The notes below the pieces were generated by a model. The model was not told the DNA's origin, made no database searches, and saw nothing but the letters and a program-made list of their open reading frames with translations. Of a stretch of 64,000 bases of DNA, positions 16,662 to 26,301 are shown in pieces; positions within the stretch are counted from its first letter, which is position 1; every line of letters starts with the position of its first letter. Origin of the DNA: Oryzihumus leptocrescens (GTDB lineage Bacteria; Actinomycetota; Actinomycetes; Actinomycetales; Dermatophilaceae). The stretch spans positions 186,001 through 250,000 of the forward strand of contig NZ_VFOQ01000002.1 of the NCBI RefSeq assembly GCF_006716205.1, written 5' to 3'. Position numbers and translations under genes: made by a program.

Positions 16662-17129
16662 ATGACCACCATCCGTGTCCTCATCGCCGACGACCACCCG
16701 GAGATGCTCTCCGCGCTGGTCACGGCGGTGGAGGCCGATGCCCGCTTCGTGGTGGCGGCCACCGCCACCAGCGGGGAGCAGGCTGCCCGCCTCGCCGCCG
16801 AGCTGCCGCTGGACCTGGCCCTGATCGACGTGCGGATGCCGGGCGGCGGTCCGGCTGCGGCCACCGCGATCGCCAGCCTGCCCGGGGCGCCGGTGGTCGT
16901 GGCCATCTCGGCCGAGACCGGCGTGAGCACAGTGGCGGCCATGGTGGAGGCCGGGGCAGTCGGATACCTGGCCAAGGGCCGCATCGGGGAGGCCCTGCCG
17001 GAGCTGTTGGCGCGCTGTGTCCACGGCGAGGTGGTGCTGGCCACCCCGACCGGAGCGGGTGCCCTGCGCGCGGTGCTGGGCGCCCGCCGCGCCGAGGCGG
17101 TCGACGCAGTGACCCGGGCGGCGGTGTGA
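16662..17129 (+). CDS. Receiver-only response regulator
   Basis: A receiver domain with no DNA-binding output, about 155 residues. It has the acidic pair in LIADDHPEM, phospho-acceptor Asp56 in LIDVRMPGGG, the Ser/Thr switch in VVAISAET and the Lys in YLAKGR. The C-terminal 35 residues are Ala/Gly/Val-rich without a recognisable domain. ATG at 16662 has CAGGCAGG just upstream; an ATG at 16623 in the same frame is the alternative. Such proteins act as phosphate sinks or protein-protein outputs; it likely pairs with the kinase gene starting 115 bases downstream. Confidence 0.8.
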   Translation: MTTIRVLIADDHPEMLSALVTAVEADARFVVAATATSGEQAARLAAELPLDLALIDVRMPGGGPAAATAIASLPGAPVVVAISAETGVSTVAAMVEAGAVGYLAKGRIGEALPELLARCVHGEVVLATPTGAGALRAVLGARRAEAVDAVTRAAV

Positions 17130-17243
17130 GGGCTGCCGCGGTGCGGCTTGGCGAGCCTGCCGGAACCGGGCCGCGGACGCCGGGGCGTGCTTACCATGGC
17201 GGCACATCGTCACTGAGGCCCGACCTTGTGGGGGCGAACCGGG

Positions 17244-19598
17244 ATGGAACAGCGCACGTGGCTCTCGGCCGAGGAAGGCCCGGACGTCGGCCCGCAGATC
17301 ATCTTCGGGATGGACCCCACCGGCCGGTGCACCCTGTCACTCGGCTCGGGGCTGGCGGCGCTGGGGTTCCGCCCCGGCGAGATGGTCGGGACGGACCTGC
17401 TGGAGTTCTACCGCGACGACCCGCTGGGCACCGAGGCCCTGACCCGGGCACTGGCCGGAGAAGCCTTCCACGCGGAGAGGGAGTACATCGGCCGGCGCCT
17501 CTCGCTGTACTTCGAACCGGTCTTTGACGAGGACGGCACGCTCAGCGGAGCGCTCGGGGTCGCCACCGACGTCACCGAGCAACGCCAGCTCGAACGTGAA
17601 GCCCTCGCCGCCCGGCGCCGTGCCTACCACCTGGCCGAGCTCTCAACCGTCCTGACCCGCGAGGTCCTGGACCTGCCGGCCTTGCTCAAGGTGGTGGTCC
17701 GTGCCGTGACCGAGGTGGCCGGGCCGGCGGGGGTGCTCTGGCTGCGGTCCGCCGACGGTCAGCGGCTCACGCCGGCGGCCGCGTGGGAGGGCGGCCGTGC
17801 CGAGCGCGACATCGCCTCCATCCTGGCGAGCGAGGGGCATGACGCGGCGTCGTACACCCCTGAGGTCGCGGCTGCCGCGGCGCTGGCGGCCCCTACCGTG
17901 CTCGACCCGGATGCCCGCGCGAAGGCCGCAGCGCCCGGAGGTCCGCTCGGCCGGCTGGCGGCGTCGAGGACCGGAGGGGCCGTGTTGCGCGTGCCGCTGC
18001 ACTCACGGGGTCAGCTCGTCGGCCTGGTCGACGTCGCCCGCACCGAGGCTGCCGGCCCCTTCCGCGACGAGGACATCGACCTGGTGGCCGACATCGCGGG
18101 GCGCGCCGCGCTGGCGGTGGACAACGCCCTGCTGCTCCAGGCCCACCGCCGGGCTCGCGAGGAGCTCGTGAAGTTCCAGGCCCTGGCGGACGCCTCGGAC
18201 AACCTCATCGGCATCTCCGACACCGCGGGCAGCCTCGGGTACCTCAACCCGCGGGTCGCCGACATGGGGCTCGCCGCCGATGGCGAGGAGGCGTGGTCGG
18301 CGTTGGCCACCTACATCGGGCAGGAGCACGCGCAGGAGATCCGGGCTCAGCTGGAAACGGCCGGCCGCTGGTCGGGGCAGCTGCCCCTGAGTGTTGCTCA
18401 CCAGGACGGCGGCGCTGCCGAGCGCATCGTCGACTTGGAGGTGTTCCGCCTGCACCACCCGGACACGTCAGCGGACCTGGGGACGGCCTGGATCGCCTCG
18501 GACATCACCGAGCTGCGCGCCACGGAGGCCGCGCTCCGGCTCGCCAACGCCGACCTCGGCCGGTTCAAGGCGCTCGTCGAGGCCTCGCCGGACTTCATCG
18601 CCATCGCTGGCCTGGACGGTGCCGTGCAGTACGTGAACCCGGGCGGACGCGCCCTCATCGGGTTGGGCGTCGACGTCGATGTCACGACGACCACGATCGC
18701 GGACTACCTCACGCCCGAGGGCCTGGTCGCCTCGTTGGCGGTGGAGCAGCCGGCCGTCGTCCGCGAGGGCCACTGGGAGGGGGAGTCCACCCTGCGCAGC
18801 CACAGCGGTGGCCCCCCGATTCCCGTGGCCATCGCCAGCTTCCTCATGCGTGACTCCCGCACCGGGGAGCCGTTTGCCCTGGCAACCGTGCAACGGGACA
18901 TCACTGACCGTCTGGCGGCCGAGGCGGCGCTGCATGAGCTGGCCGAGCAGCGCGAGGCGCTGTTGACCCGGCTGGTCGATGCCCAGGATGCCGAGCGGGT
19001 CCGCATCGCCGCAGACGTCCACGACGACACGGTGCAGGCGTGCGCGGCGGTGGACCTTCGCCTGGGGCTGCTCCGACGTGGTATCCGGGAGCGGGCGCCG
19101 GAGCTCCTCGAGGAGCTGGAGGGCATGCAAGCCAGCGTGACCGGGGCCACCGAGCGGCTGCGGGCCCTGCTGTTCGACCTGGAGCCCCCGGACCTGAGCG
19201 GCGGTCTGGCCCCGGCGCTGGCCCGGGCAGCCGAGGAGGTCTTCGAGGGGGCTGCCGTGCGTTTCACCGTCGAGGGGAGCCGGGAGCCGGCCATGCCGGA
19301 GGCGACGCGGGCCATGGCCTACCGGATCGCCAAGGAAGCCTTGGTCAACGTGCTCAAGCACTCCCGGGCTGCGACCGTCGCGGTGAGGGTCACCGGCGCC
19401 GACGGGGGGCTCGAGGTCACCGTGCACGACGACGGCGTCGGGCCCGGAGCCGCGGTGAACGGGTCCACGCCGGGTCACCGCGGGATCGCCGGCATGCAGG
19501 ACCGGGCCACCCTGGCCGGCGGCCGGTGCGACGTGGGCGAGAGCCCGCAGGGGGGCACGTGCGTGACCTTGTGGCTTCCCGGCCCCGGCCGGCAGTGA
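17244..19598 (+). CDS. Multi-sensor histidine kinase (PAS-GAF-PAS-PAS, HisKA_3)
   Basis: A 784-residue soluble kinase with no membrane span, so it senses a cytoplasmic signal. Order: PAS (about 10-115), GAF (about 130-295), PAS (about 300-430), PAS (about 435-555), a dimerisation helix of NarX type with phospho-His593 in AADVHDDTVQA, and an ATPase domain with EALVNVLKHSRA (N box) and HDDGVGPG. HisKA_3 kinases typically phosphorylate NarL-type regulators such as the divergent gene here. ATG at 17244 used; a TTG at 17226 would add six residues. The STAS gene follows at 123 bases. Confidence 0.9.
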   Translation: MEQRTWLSAEEGPDVGPQIIFGMDPTGRCTLSLGSGLAALGFRPGEMVGTDLLEFYRDDPLGTEALTRALAGEAFHAEREYIGRRLSLYFEPVFDEDGTLSGALGVATDVTEQRQLEREALAARRRAYHLAELSTVLTREVLDLPALLKVVVRAVTEVAGPAGVLWLRSADGQRLTPAAAWEGGRAERDIASILASEGHDAASYTPEVAAAAALAAPTVLDPDARAKAAAPGGPLGRLAASRTGGAVLRVPLHSRGQLVGLVDVARTEAAGPFRDEDIDLVADIAGRAALAVDNALLLQAHRRAREELVKFQALADASDNLIGISDTAGSLGYLNPRVADMGLAADGEEAWSALATYIGQEHAQEIRAQLETAGRWSGQLPLSVAHQDGGAAERIVDLEVFRLHHPDTSADLGTAWIASDITELRATEAALRLANADLGRFKALVEASPDFIAIAGLDGAVQYVNPGGRALIGLGVDVDVTTTTIADYLTPEGLVASLAVEQPAVVREGHWEGESTLRSHSGGPPIPVAIASFLMRDSRTGEPFALATVQRDITDRLAAEAALHELAEQREALLTRLVDAQDAERVRIAADVHDDTVQACAAVDLRLGLLRRGIRERAPELLEELEGMQASVTGATERLRALLFDLEPPDLSGGLAPALARAAEEVFEGAAVRFTVEGSREPAMPEATRAMAYRIAKEALVNVLKHSRAATVAVRVTGADGGLEVTVHDDGVGPGAAVNGSTPGHRGIAGMQDRATLAGGRCDVGESPQGGTCVTLWLPGPGRQ

Positions 19599-19721
19599 CC
19601 CCCGCCGGCCCAGGCTCGCAGTGATCCCTTCGCACTAGGAGACCTGCCGCCCCTGCAACAGGCCGCGGCCATGGGGCGGGGCAAGAGTGGTGGGCACCGC
19701 GGACCGGAACGAGGAGTGCAC

Positions 19722-20087
19722 GTGGACGGGTTGACGATCTCCAGCGAGTCCCGAGGGGCCAGCACCCTGGTCCGTGTCGGCGGCGAGGTCGACGCCTACA
19801 CCGCCCCGATGCTTCGCGAGCGGCTGGACGCGGAGATCAGCGCCGGGCACACGCACCTCGTGGTGGGCCTGGAGGAGGTGAGCTTCATGGACTCCAGTGG
19901 CCTGAGCGTGCTGGTCGGGGGGTTGGCCGCGGCGCGGTCCCGGAACGGCTCGCTGTCCCTGGCCGGCCCCGACGAGCGCATCCTGAGGGTCTTGACCATC
20001 ACCGGCCTGACCGACGTCTTCGAGATCTTCCCCTCCGTCGGCGCGGCGTGCGAGGCGGCCGATGGCGTGACCAGCCAGGTCTCCTGA
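19722..20087 (+). CDS. STAS-domain anti-anti-sigma factor
   Basis: A 121-residue SpoIIAA/RsbV-like protein. The phosphorylatable Ser lies in EVSFMDSSGLSVLVGG, the family signature, and the fold begins STLVRVGGEVDAYTAPML. In partner switching the unphosphorylated form binds an anti-sigma ATPase; a MEDS/ATPase gene of that kind lies 850 bases on, past a tRNA. GAGGAG is 5 bases before the GTG at 19722; a GTG at 19716 also exists but overlaps that site. Confidence 0.9.
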   Translation: MDGLTISSESRGASTLVRVGGEVDAYTAPMLRERLDAEISAGHTHLVVGLEEVSFMDSSGLSVLVGGLAAARSRNGSLSLAGPDERILRVLTITGLTDVFEIFPSVGAACEAADGVTSQVS

Positions 20088-20467
20088 TCCCGATGCACTA
20101 GCGGGCCTGCTGCCGCCGTAACGGGTGCGGCCCCCGGTGCCGGGCACACAGTGGTGGTGCGCCGACCGGCCCATCCTCCCCCCTGCGGAGCCGGTGGACG
20201 CACGGTAAGGGCACCGACCGGCCCGTCCCCCGCATTGCGGGGCCGGTCGGTGCCCGTGCGAGACGACGATGTTCGCCTGGCCGGCCATCACGGGCAGGAG
20301 GAAGTCGCCAACGCCCGCATCGATGCCGCGTTGGTCGAGGACCGTGCAACACTTCTCCCCGGCGTCAGCGCCTTCGCCCCTGCGGGGGAGGCTGGCGCCA
20401 AGCCTGCGGGACGTTCGCGGGACGGCCAGCCCGATGGGCTCGTTCTTCCCGGCGAAACCGCAGGTCT
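20088..20467. other. 380-base gap with a strong hairpin
   Basis: No credible ORF. It holds a large hairpin with 15-base perfect arms at 20209-20223 and 20241-20255 and a second partly related ACCGACCGGCCC-like stretch at 20161-20172. It may end the sensory operon; no T-run follows. Confidence 0.6.
20209..20255. terminator. Hairpin after the STAS gene
   Basis: Arms GGGCACCGACCGGCC and GGCCGGTCGGTGCCC with a 17-base loop that itself contains CCCC/GGGG pairing. Likely terminator of the kinase-STAS transcript or a structured element; distance to the STAS stop is about 120 bases. Confidence 0.55.
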
Positions 20468-20554
20468 GGAGGGCTCGCATAGTGGCCTAGTGCGGCGGTC
20501 TTGAAAACCGCTATGTCGGCAACGGCATCGTGGGTTCGAATCCCACGCCCTCCG
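20468..20554 (+). tRNA. tRNA-Ser (anticodon TGA)
   Basis: Acceptor arms GGAGGGC/GCCCTCC, anticodon loop CTTGAAA giving TGA, a long variable arm (CTATGTCGGCAACGGCAT) as in class II tRNAs, and a T-arm GTGGGTTCGAATCCCAC. 87 bases; CCA is not encoded. Reads UCN serine codons. Confidence 0.97.
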
Positions 20555-20566
20555 CCCACCAGGATG

Positions 20567-20591
20567 CCCCCGGAGGTGCTGCGACCGGGGG
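20567..20591 (+). terminator. Terminator of tRNA-Ser
   Basis: Arms CCCCCGG (20567-20573) and CCGGGGG (20585-20591), followed by TCTTTCTGTT. Confidence 0.75.
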
Positions 20592-20933
20592 TCTTTCTGT
20601 TGTCGCGTCCGTTCACCGGTCTGACGGGTTCGGGTGAAGGGTTGACCCCGCCCGGGTGTGGTCAAGTCTTCGCCCTGGACCGCCCCGCGGAGGGCTGGTC
20701 ACCCTGCGCCGGGTCGGGGGAGCGCCGGCTGCCTGTATCCGGCGGGCTGACCTGCGAGGACGCTCGCACCGCGGGCGGGTGGCGTGTTGTCGCCACTTGT
20801 GCCAAAGGTCTGTTCCGCGAGGTTTCCCGTGGGTACCGTGATCGGGTCGAACAACGATGTCGGCGTGCGCAGGCCCGAGGGGAGCCCCGTCCCGTCAAGC
20901 CTGTCCGCGCCGCCAGTGGAGCGAGGCGTACGG
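20592..20933. other. Gap between tRNA-Ser and the MEDS gene
   Basis: About 340 bases without a supported gene. Presumably holds the promoter of the downstream gene; I could not place -35/-10 boxes with confidence, and a GTTT/GGGTA pair near 20820-20836 is too closely spaced for a stress-sigma promoter. Confidence 0.4.
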
Positions 20934-21890
20934 ATGCCATTGACCGCCGCGGGTGCACAGCCCAGTGAGGGCTACCGGCACGAGGCGTTCCTGTGGTCCG
21001 GCAAGGACGAGTTCCTGGCCGGCACCGTGCCCTTCGTCCAGGAGGCCGTCGCCCAGGGCCAGCCCGTCCTCGTGGCGCTCATCCGCCCCCGCATCGAGTG
21101 GGTCCGGCGCGAGCTCGGCGGCAGCCCCGAGGGGGTCGCCTTCGTCGACATGGCCGAGCTCGGGCGCAACCCGGCCCGCATCATCCCCGCCTGGCGGGCG
21201 TTCATCGACGACAACGGCGGCGGCTCCCGAGCGCTCCGGGGCATCGGCGAGCCGGTCTGGGCCGGGCGGCGTTCCCCCGAGGTCACCGAGTGCCAGGTGC
21301 ACGAGTCGCTGCTCAACCTCGCCATCGGGCCGACCGTGCCGCTGTGGCTGCGCTGCCCCTACGAGGCCGACGCGCTCGACGGGGCGGTCATCGAGGAGGC
21401 GCACCGCAGCCACCCGCAGCTCGTGGAGCGCGGTGCGGAGCAGGGCAGCAGGCGCTACGGCGGAATGGCCCACATCCGGGCGGCGTTCGAGCTGCCCCTG
21501 CCCGAGCCGGCCGCCGGGCACGTCGACCTCGAGGCGTTCGGCGTCGCGGACCTCGGCCGGCTGCGTGCACTGGTCCGGCAACGGGCCCGCGACGTCCGCC
21601 TGGACCCGGACCGGGTCGAGGACCTCGTCCTCGCGGTCCACGAGGTGAGCGCCAACAGCATCGACCACGGCGGCGGGGGCGGGGTGCTGCGCGTGTGGCG
21701 CGAGCCCGACCGCATCGTGTGCGAGGTGCGCGACCACGGGCGCATCGAGGACGCCCTGGTCGGGCGGCGCACCCCGACCGGTGAGCAGGGCCGCGGCCGC
21801 GGCCTGTGGCTGGCCAACCAGCTGTGCGACCTGGTCCAGATCCGCTCACTCGCCGACGGCACCGCCGTGCGCGTCTCCTGCTGGCTCTGA
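20934..21890 (+). CDS. MEDS sensor fused to RsbW-type ATPase (anti-sigma regulator)
   Basis: A 318-residue protein. The first ~190 residues form a MEDS domain (YRHEAFLWSGKDEFLAGTVPF opening is split here; later GIGEPVWAGR), found in RsbA-like regulators. The C-terminal ~130 residues are a GHKL ATPase of the anti-sigma type with VHEVSANSIDHGGG (N box) and the glycine loop of GEQGRGRGLWLANQLCD. Family role: binds and inhibits a sigma factor or phosphorylates a STAS partner. The STAS protein upstream is a possible partner, though the tRNA between them implies separate transcripts. ATG at 20934 with GAGCGAGGCG upstream. Confidence 0.85.
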   Translation: MPLTAAGAQPSEGYRHEAFLWSGKDEFLAGTVPFVQEAVAQGQPVLVALIRPRIEWVRRELGGSPEGVAFVDMAELGRNPARIIPAWRAFIDDNGGGSRALRGIGEPVWAGRRSPEVTECQVHESLLNLAIGPTVPLWLRCPYEADALDGAVIEEAHRSHPQLVERGAEQGSRRYGGMAHIRAAFELPLPEPAAGHVDLEAFGVADLGRLRALVRQRARDVRLDPDRVEDLVLAVHEVSANSIDHGGGGGVLRVWREPDRIVCEVRDHGRIEDALVGRRTPTGEQGRGRGLWLANQLCDLVQIRSLADGTAVRVSCWL

Positions 21891-22193
21891 CCTCGGCCCT
21901 GACCTGCGACGACGGTCCCGGACGCGTGGCCGGCGCGGCGCGTACCACAGGGTCCTCGAGCTGGCGAAATTCAGGCCGTCCTTGTGCTGGATAGAACCCT
22001 GGCGGAGGCGAGTCATCGTGCTAACGTGACGACCGGTTGCAGTTGCAGTTCCTCGCAGGTCGAAGAAATGCCCGCCCATCAGCGGGCTTTTTTCATCAGA
22101 ACGGGCATGTCCCGCAGGTGTGGGGGTAGTGCGGCAGCCTGGAGCCCGCGAGGTGTGGGCTCCATTGGCCACACAAGGAAATGAGTTATCCCC
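21891..22193. other. Leader and promoter region of the cold shock gene
   Basis: A 303-base non-coding stretch that contains a full intrinsic terminator (22070-22093), then a GGAGCCC/GGGCTCC hairpin (22139-22161), then AAGGAAATGAG ahead of the csp ATG. It is less GC-rich than the surroundings. A short RNA ended by the terminator, or a long attenuated leader, are both possible. Confidence 0.55.
22070..22093 (+). terminator. Intrinsic terminator inside the csp leader
   Basis: GCCCGC-CCATCA-GCGGGC followed by six T. This is the clearest rho-independent terminator in the window and lies 100 bases before the cold shock gene, with no ORF directly ahead of it. Confidence 0.8.
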
Positions 22194-22397
22194 ATGGCAC
22201 AGGGCACCGTCAAGTGGTTCAACGCTGAGAAGGGCTTCGGCTTCATCGCCCAGGATGGTGGCGGCCCGGACGTCTTCGTCCACTACTCCGCCATCCAGAC
22301 CAACGGCTACCGCTCCCTCGACGAGGCGCAGCGCGTCGAGTTCGAGGTCACCCAGGGCCCGAAGGGCCCGCAGGCCGACGCCGTTCGCCCTCTCTGA
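22194..22397 (+). CDS. cspA: Cold shock protein
   Basis: A 67-residue single-domain OB-fold RNA/DNA chaperone. RNP1 KGFGFI and RNP2 VFVHYSAI are intact, along with the opening [11 protein letters not shown]. Binds single-stranded nucleic acid and melts RNA structure at low temperature or as a general housekeeping function. Long structured leader upstream, strong terminator downstream; stands alone. Confidence 0.97.
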   Translation: MAQGTVKWFNAEKGFGFIAQDGGGPDVFVHYSAIQTNGYRSLDEAQRVEFEVTQGPKGPQADAVRPL

Positions 22398-22435
22398 GAG
22401 TCGAGCTGCAGCTGACGCACTGACGTCACACAGCA

Positions 22436-22467
22436 CGAAGCCCCCGGGACTCCTCCCGGGGGCTTCG
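22436..22467. terminator. Terminator after cspA
   Basis: Thirteen-base arms CGAAGCCCCCGGG and CCCGGGGGCTTCG with a 6-base loop, between cspA and the convergent penicillin-binding protein gene. Confidence 0.85.
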
Positions 22468-22517
22468 TCGTGTCCGGGCCGTGGTCGGCCCGGCTCCGGT
22501 ATGCCGTGTGGCCCGGC

Positions 22518-24437
22518 TCAGCGCAGACCGGCGAGGAACGTCCTCGCGAGCGGCGCGGCGACGTCGCCGCCGCTCTTGCCCTCCTCGACGAGCACCGCGA
22601 AGGCGATGTCGCCCTGCCAGCCGGTGAACCAGGCGCGGGTCTTGAAGGGCTTCTTCGTGCCGAACTCGGCGGTGCCCGTCTTGCCGTAGACCGGGCCGCC
22701 GGGGGCGTCCTTGACCTTGGTCCCGGTGCCGGAGGTCACCACCAGACGCATCAGCTGCTGCAGCTGGGCCGTCGCCTTGGCGTCGAGCGGCTTGGGGGTG
22801 TGGTCAGCGCCCTCGGGCGCGGGGGACTTCACCAGGGTCGGCGGGATGTAGCTCCCGCGGGCGACGGATCCGGACATGACGGCGAGGGCCGCGGGAGAGA
22901 CCAGCGTCTTGCCCTGCCCGAAGGCGGTCGTCGCTCGCTCCGTGGCCCCGCTCGCCGGCGGGATGTCGCCGTCGAACGCCGGGACGCCGAGGTTCTTGGC
23001 CCACCCGGCGCCGATGCCGAGCTCGGTGGCAGCCCGGTGCAGGTCGTCGTTGCCCAGGCGGCTCACACCCAGGCCGATGAACGCGGTGTTGCAGGACTTG
23101 GCGAAGTCGGTCGCGAACGGAACGGTGCCGAACTTCTCACCCTCGTAGTTCTGCATCGTCGTGCCCTCGACCGTGACCTTGGGCGGGCAGTTCACCGGCG
23201 TCGTCGGGGTCAGGCCGCCCTTGAGCAGGGCGTAGGTGGTGGCCACCTTGAGCGTCGAGCCGGGCGCGTACTGGCCGCGCAGGGCGCTGTCGATGCTCTG
23301 GCCGGCGCTGTTGGCCACGGCGACCAGCTCACCGGTCCTGACATTGACCGCGACCAGCGCCGAGGGGACGGCCTTGCTGCCGGTCAGGGCAGCTTCCGCG
23401 GCCCGCTGGACCTTCGGGTCGAGCGTCATCGTGACCGAGGTGCCGTCCTTGGCCGGCACGTCGTAGAGCTCCTCGCCGGTCGCGCCGCCGACCCGGATGG
23501 AGATGCCCGGCGTCCCGCCGAGAACCGAGTCGTACGCCCCCTGGATACCGGTCAGGCCGGCACGGTCGCCGACGGCGAACCGGCCGTTGCTGGCCTGGAT
23601 CCGTTCGGCGCCGACCATGCCGTAGGAGCCGAGCAGCGGTTGGGCGAACGTGCGGCTCTCGGCCAGGGGCTGGTCCCGGGTCGGGTGGACGACCCCCGGA
23701 AGCGCATCGAGTCGCGCCTTGATCGGCGCGAAGTCGCTCTCGCGGTAGGTGATGACGTCGATGACCTGCGAGGACTTCGCCGCCTTGGCCTTGGCCAGCG
23801 CGGTGACCAGGGAGCCGGGAGCCTCGTGGGTCAGCTTCTCCACCTCGGTCGCGGCCTGCGCCGTCGCCCGGGAGGGGTCGAGCCCGATGTCGTAGACCGT
23901 GCCGGTGGTCAGCAGCGGCTGGCCGTTGCGGTCCAGGATGTCGCCGCGCTTGCCCCACGTGTGCTCGAAGGACAGGGCGGTGCCCGCCGGCAGCTTGGGG
24001 TGCCACAGCGACGTCTTGCCGTCGGCGACGACCCCCCACGTCTGGCCGGTCTTCTTCAGGCCGACCGTCTCGTCATAGGCCCACGTCCGGCCCTTGCCGA
24101 CCTGCCACGACACGTGCAGCCGGGCGTTGCCGGTCTCGCCGGTGCGGTGGACGTCGGCCACGGTGACCTTGACCGGCACGGCGCCCAGGGGTCCGGTTGT
24201 CGTGCGGAAGCTGGCCGCGACCTGCTTCGGCGAGGACCCGGCATACGTCGCGATCGGGTCATCGAGCTTGCGTGCGGTCCAGGCCCGGGCGAAGGACGTC
24301 GCGGCGGTGTTGGCCGCGCGGTCGTCGCGCGCCGCCTCGCGCTGGTGGAGCAGGACGAACCCCCCGGCCGCCGCGCCCACCACGAGGACCCCGCCCACGA
24401 TCGAGGGGAGGAGGATGCGTCGATTCATGAGGGCCAT
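22518..24437 (-). CDS. Penicillin-binding protein (transpeptidase, MecA-N type)
   Basis: Membrane-anchored peptidoglycan transpeptidase, 639 residues. One N-terminal span (about 8-30), an NTF2-like MecA_N domain (about 35-145), a dimerisation domain, then the transpeptidase. All three catalytic motifs are intact: STLK with Ser394, SCN in AKSCNTAFIG, and KTG with Lys586 in YGKTGTAEF. No glycosyltransferase domain, so class B. ATG at 24437 is preceded by ATGAGG; a TTG at 24440 and an ATG at 24428 are alternatives. Divergent from the acyl-CoA ligase gene with an 80-base gap. Confidence 0.92.
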   Translation of the reverse strand: MALMNRRILLPSIVGGVLVVGAAAGGFVLLHQREAARDDRAANTAATSFARAWTARKLDDPIATYAGSSPKQVAASFRTTTGPLGAVPVKVTVADVHRTGETGNARLHVSWQVGKGRTWAYDETVGLKKTGQTWGVVADGKTSLWHPKLPAGTALSFEHTWGKRGDILDRNGQPLLTTGTVYDIGLDPSRATAQAATEVEKLTHEAPGSLVTALAKAKAAKSSQVIDVITYRESDFAPIKARLDALPGVVHPTRDQPLAESRTFAQPLLGSYGMVGAERIQASNGRFAVGDRAGLTGIQGAYDSVLGGTPGISIRVGGATGEELYDVPAKDGTSVTMTLDPKVQRAAEAALTGSKAVPSALVAVNVRTGELVAVANSAGQSIDSALRGQYAPGSTLKVATTYALLKGGLTPTTPVNCPPKVTVEGTTMQNYEGEKFGTVPFATDFAKSCNTAFIGLGVSRLGNDDLHRAATELGIGAGWAKNLGVPAFDGDIPPASGATERATTAFGQGKTLVSPAALAVMSGSVARGSYIPPTLVKSPAPEGADHTPKPLDAKATAQLQQLMRLVVTSGTGTKVKDAPGGPVYGKTGTAEFGTKKPFKTRAWFTGWQGDIAFAVLVEEGKSGGDVAAPLARTFLAGLR

Positions 24438-24520
24438 CAAACCTCATCTGACTGGGTTGTCCCGAAACGCCGTGACCTCGGACACTCCCGTGAGGGCGTC
24501 GCGCATGGCAGGCTCCAGCC

Positions 24521-26191
<1,671 letters not shown>

Positions 26192-26301
26192 CGTCTTGGA
26201 CCGTTTTGGGGAACACACATGTCGTCCGTCTACACTCCCTCGGTTACAGCCGGGTGTGCGCGCGATGCGCGCTGCCCGGGCCACCACAGAAAGGCTCCTG
26301 A

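Noticed and set aside
16566-20101. Recurring GCACTAG at about 16570, 19631 and 20095 near sensory genes
   Set aside because: Only three hits with different flanks and positions relative to starts; cannot be separated from chance.
20365-20616. Minus-strand frame reading GIRTHDAVADIAVFKT through tRNA-Ser
   Set aside because: False protein from translating a tRNA-Ser gene.
26200-26240. GGGAAC...CGTCTAC as an envelope-stress (sigmaE-type) promoter before the LCP gene
   Set aside because: The boxes are about 12 bases apart, short of the usual 16-17, so the match is not convincing.
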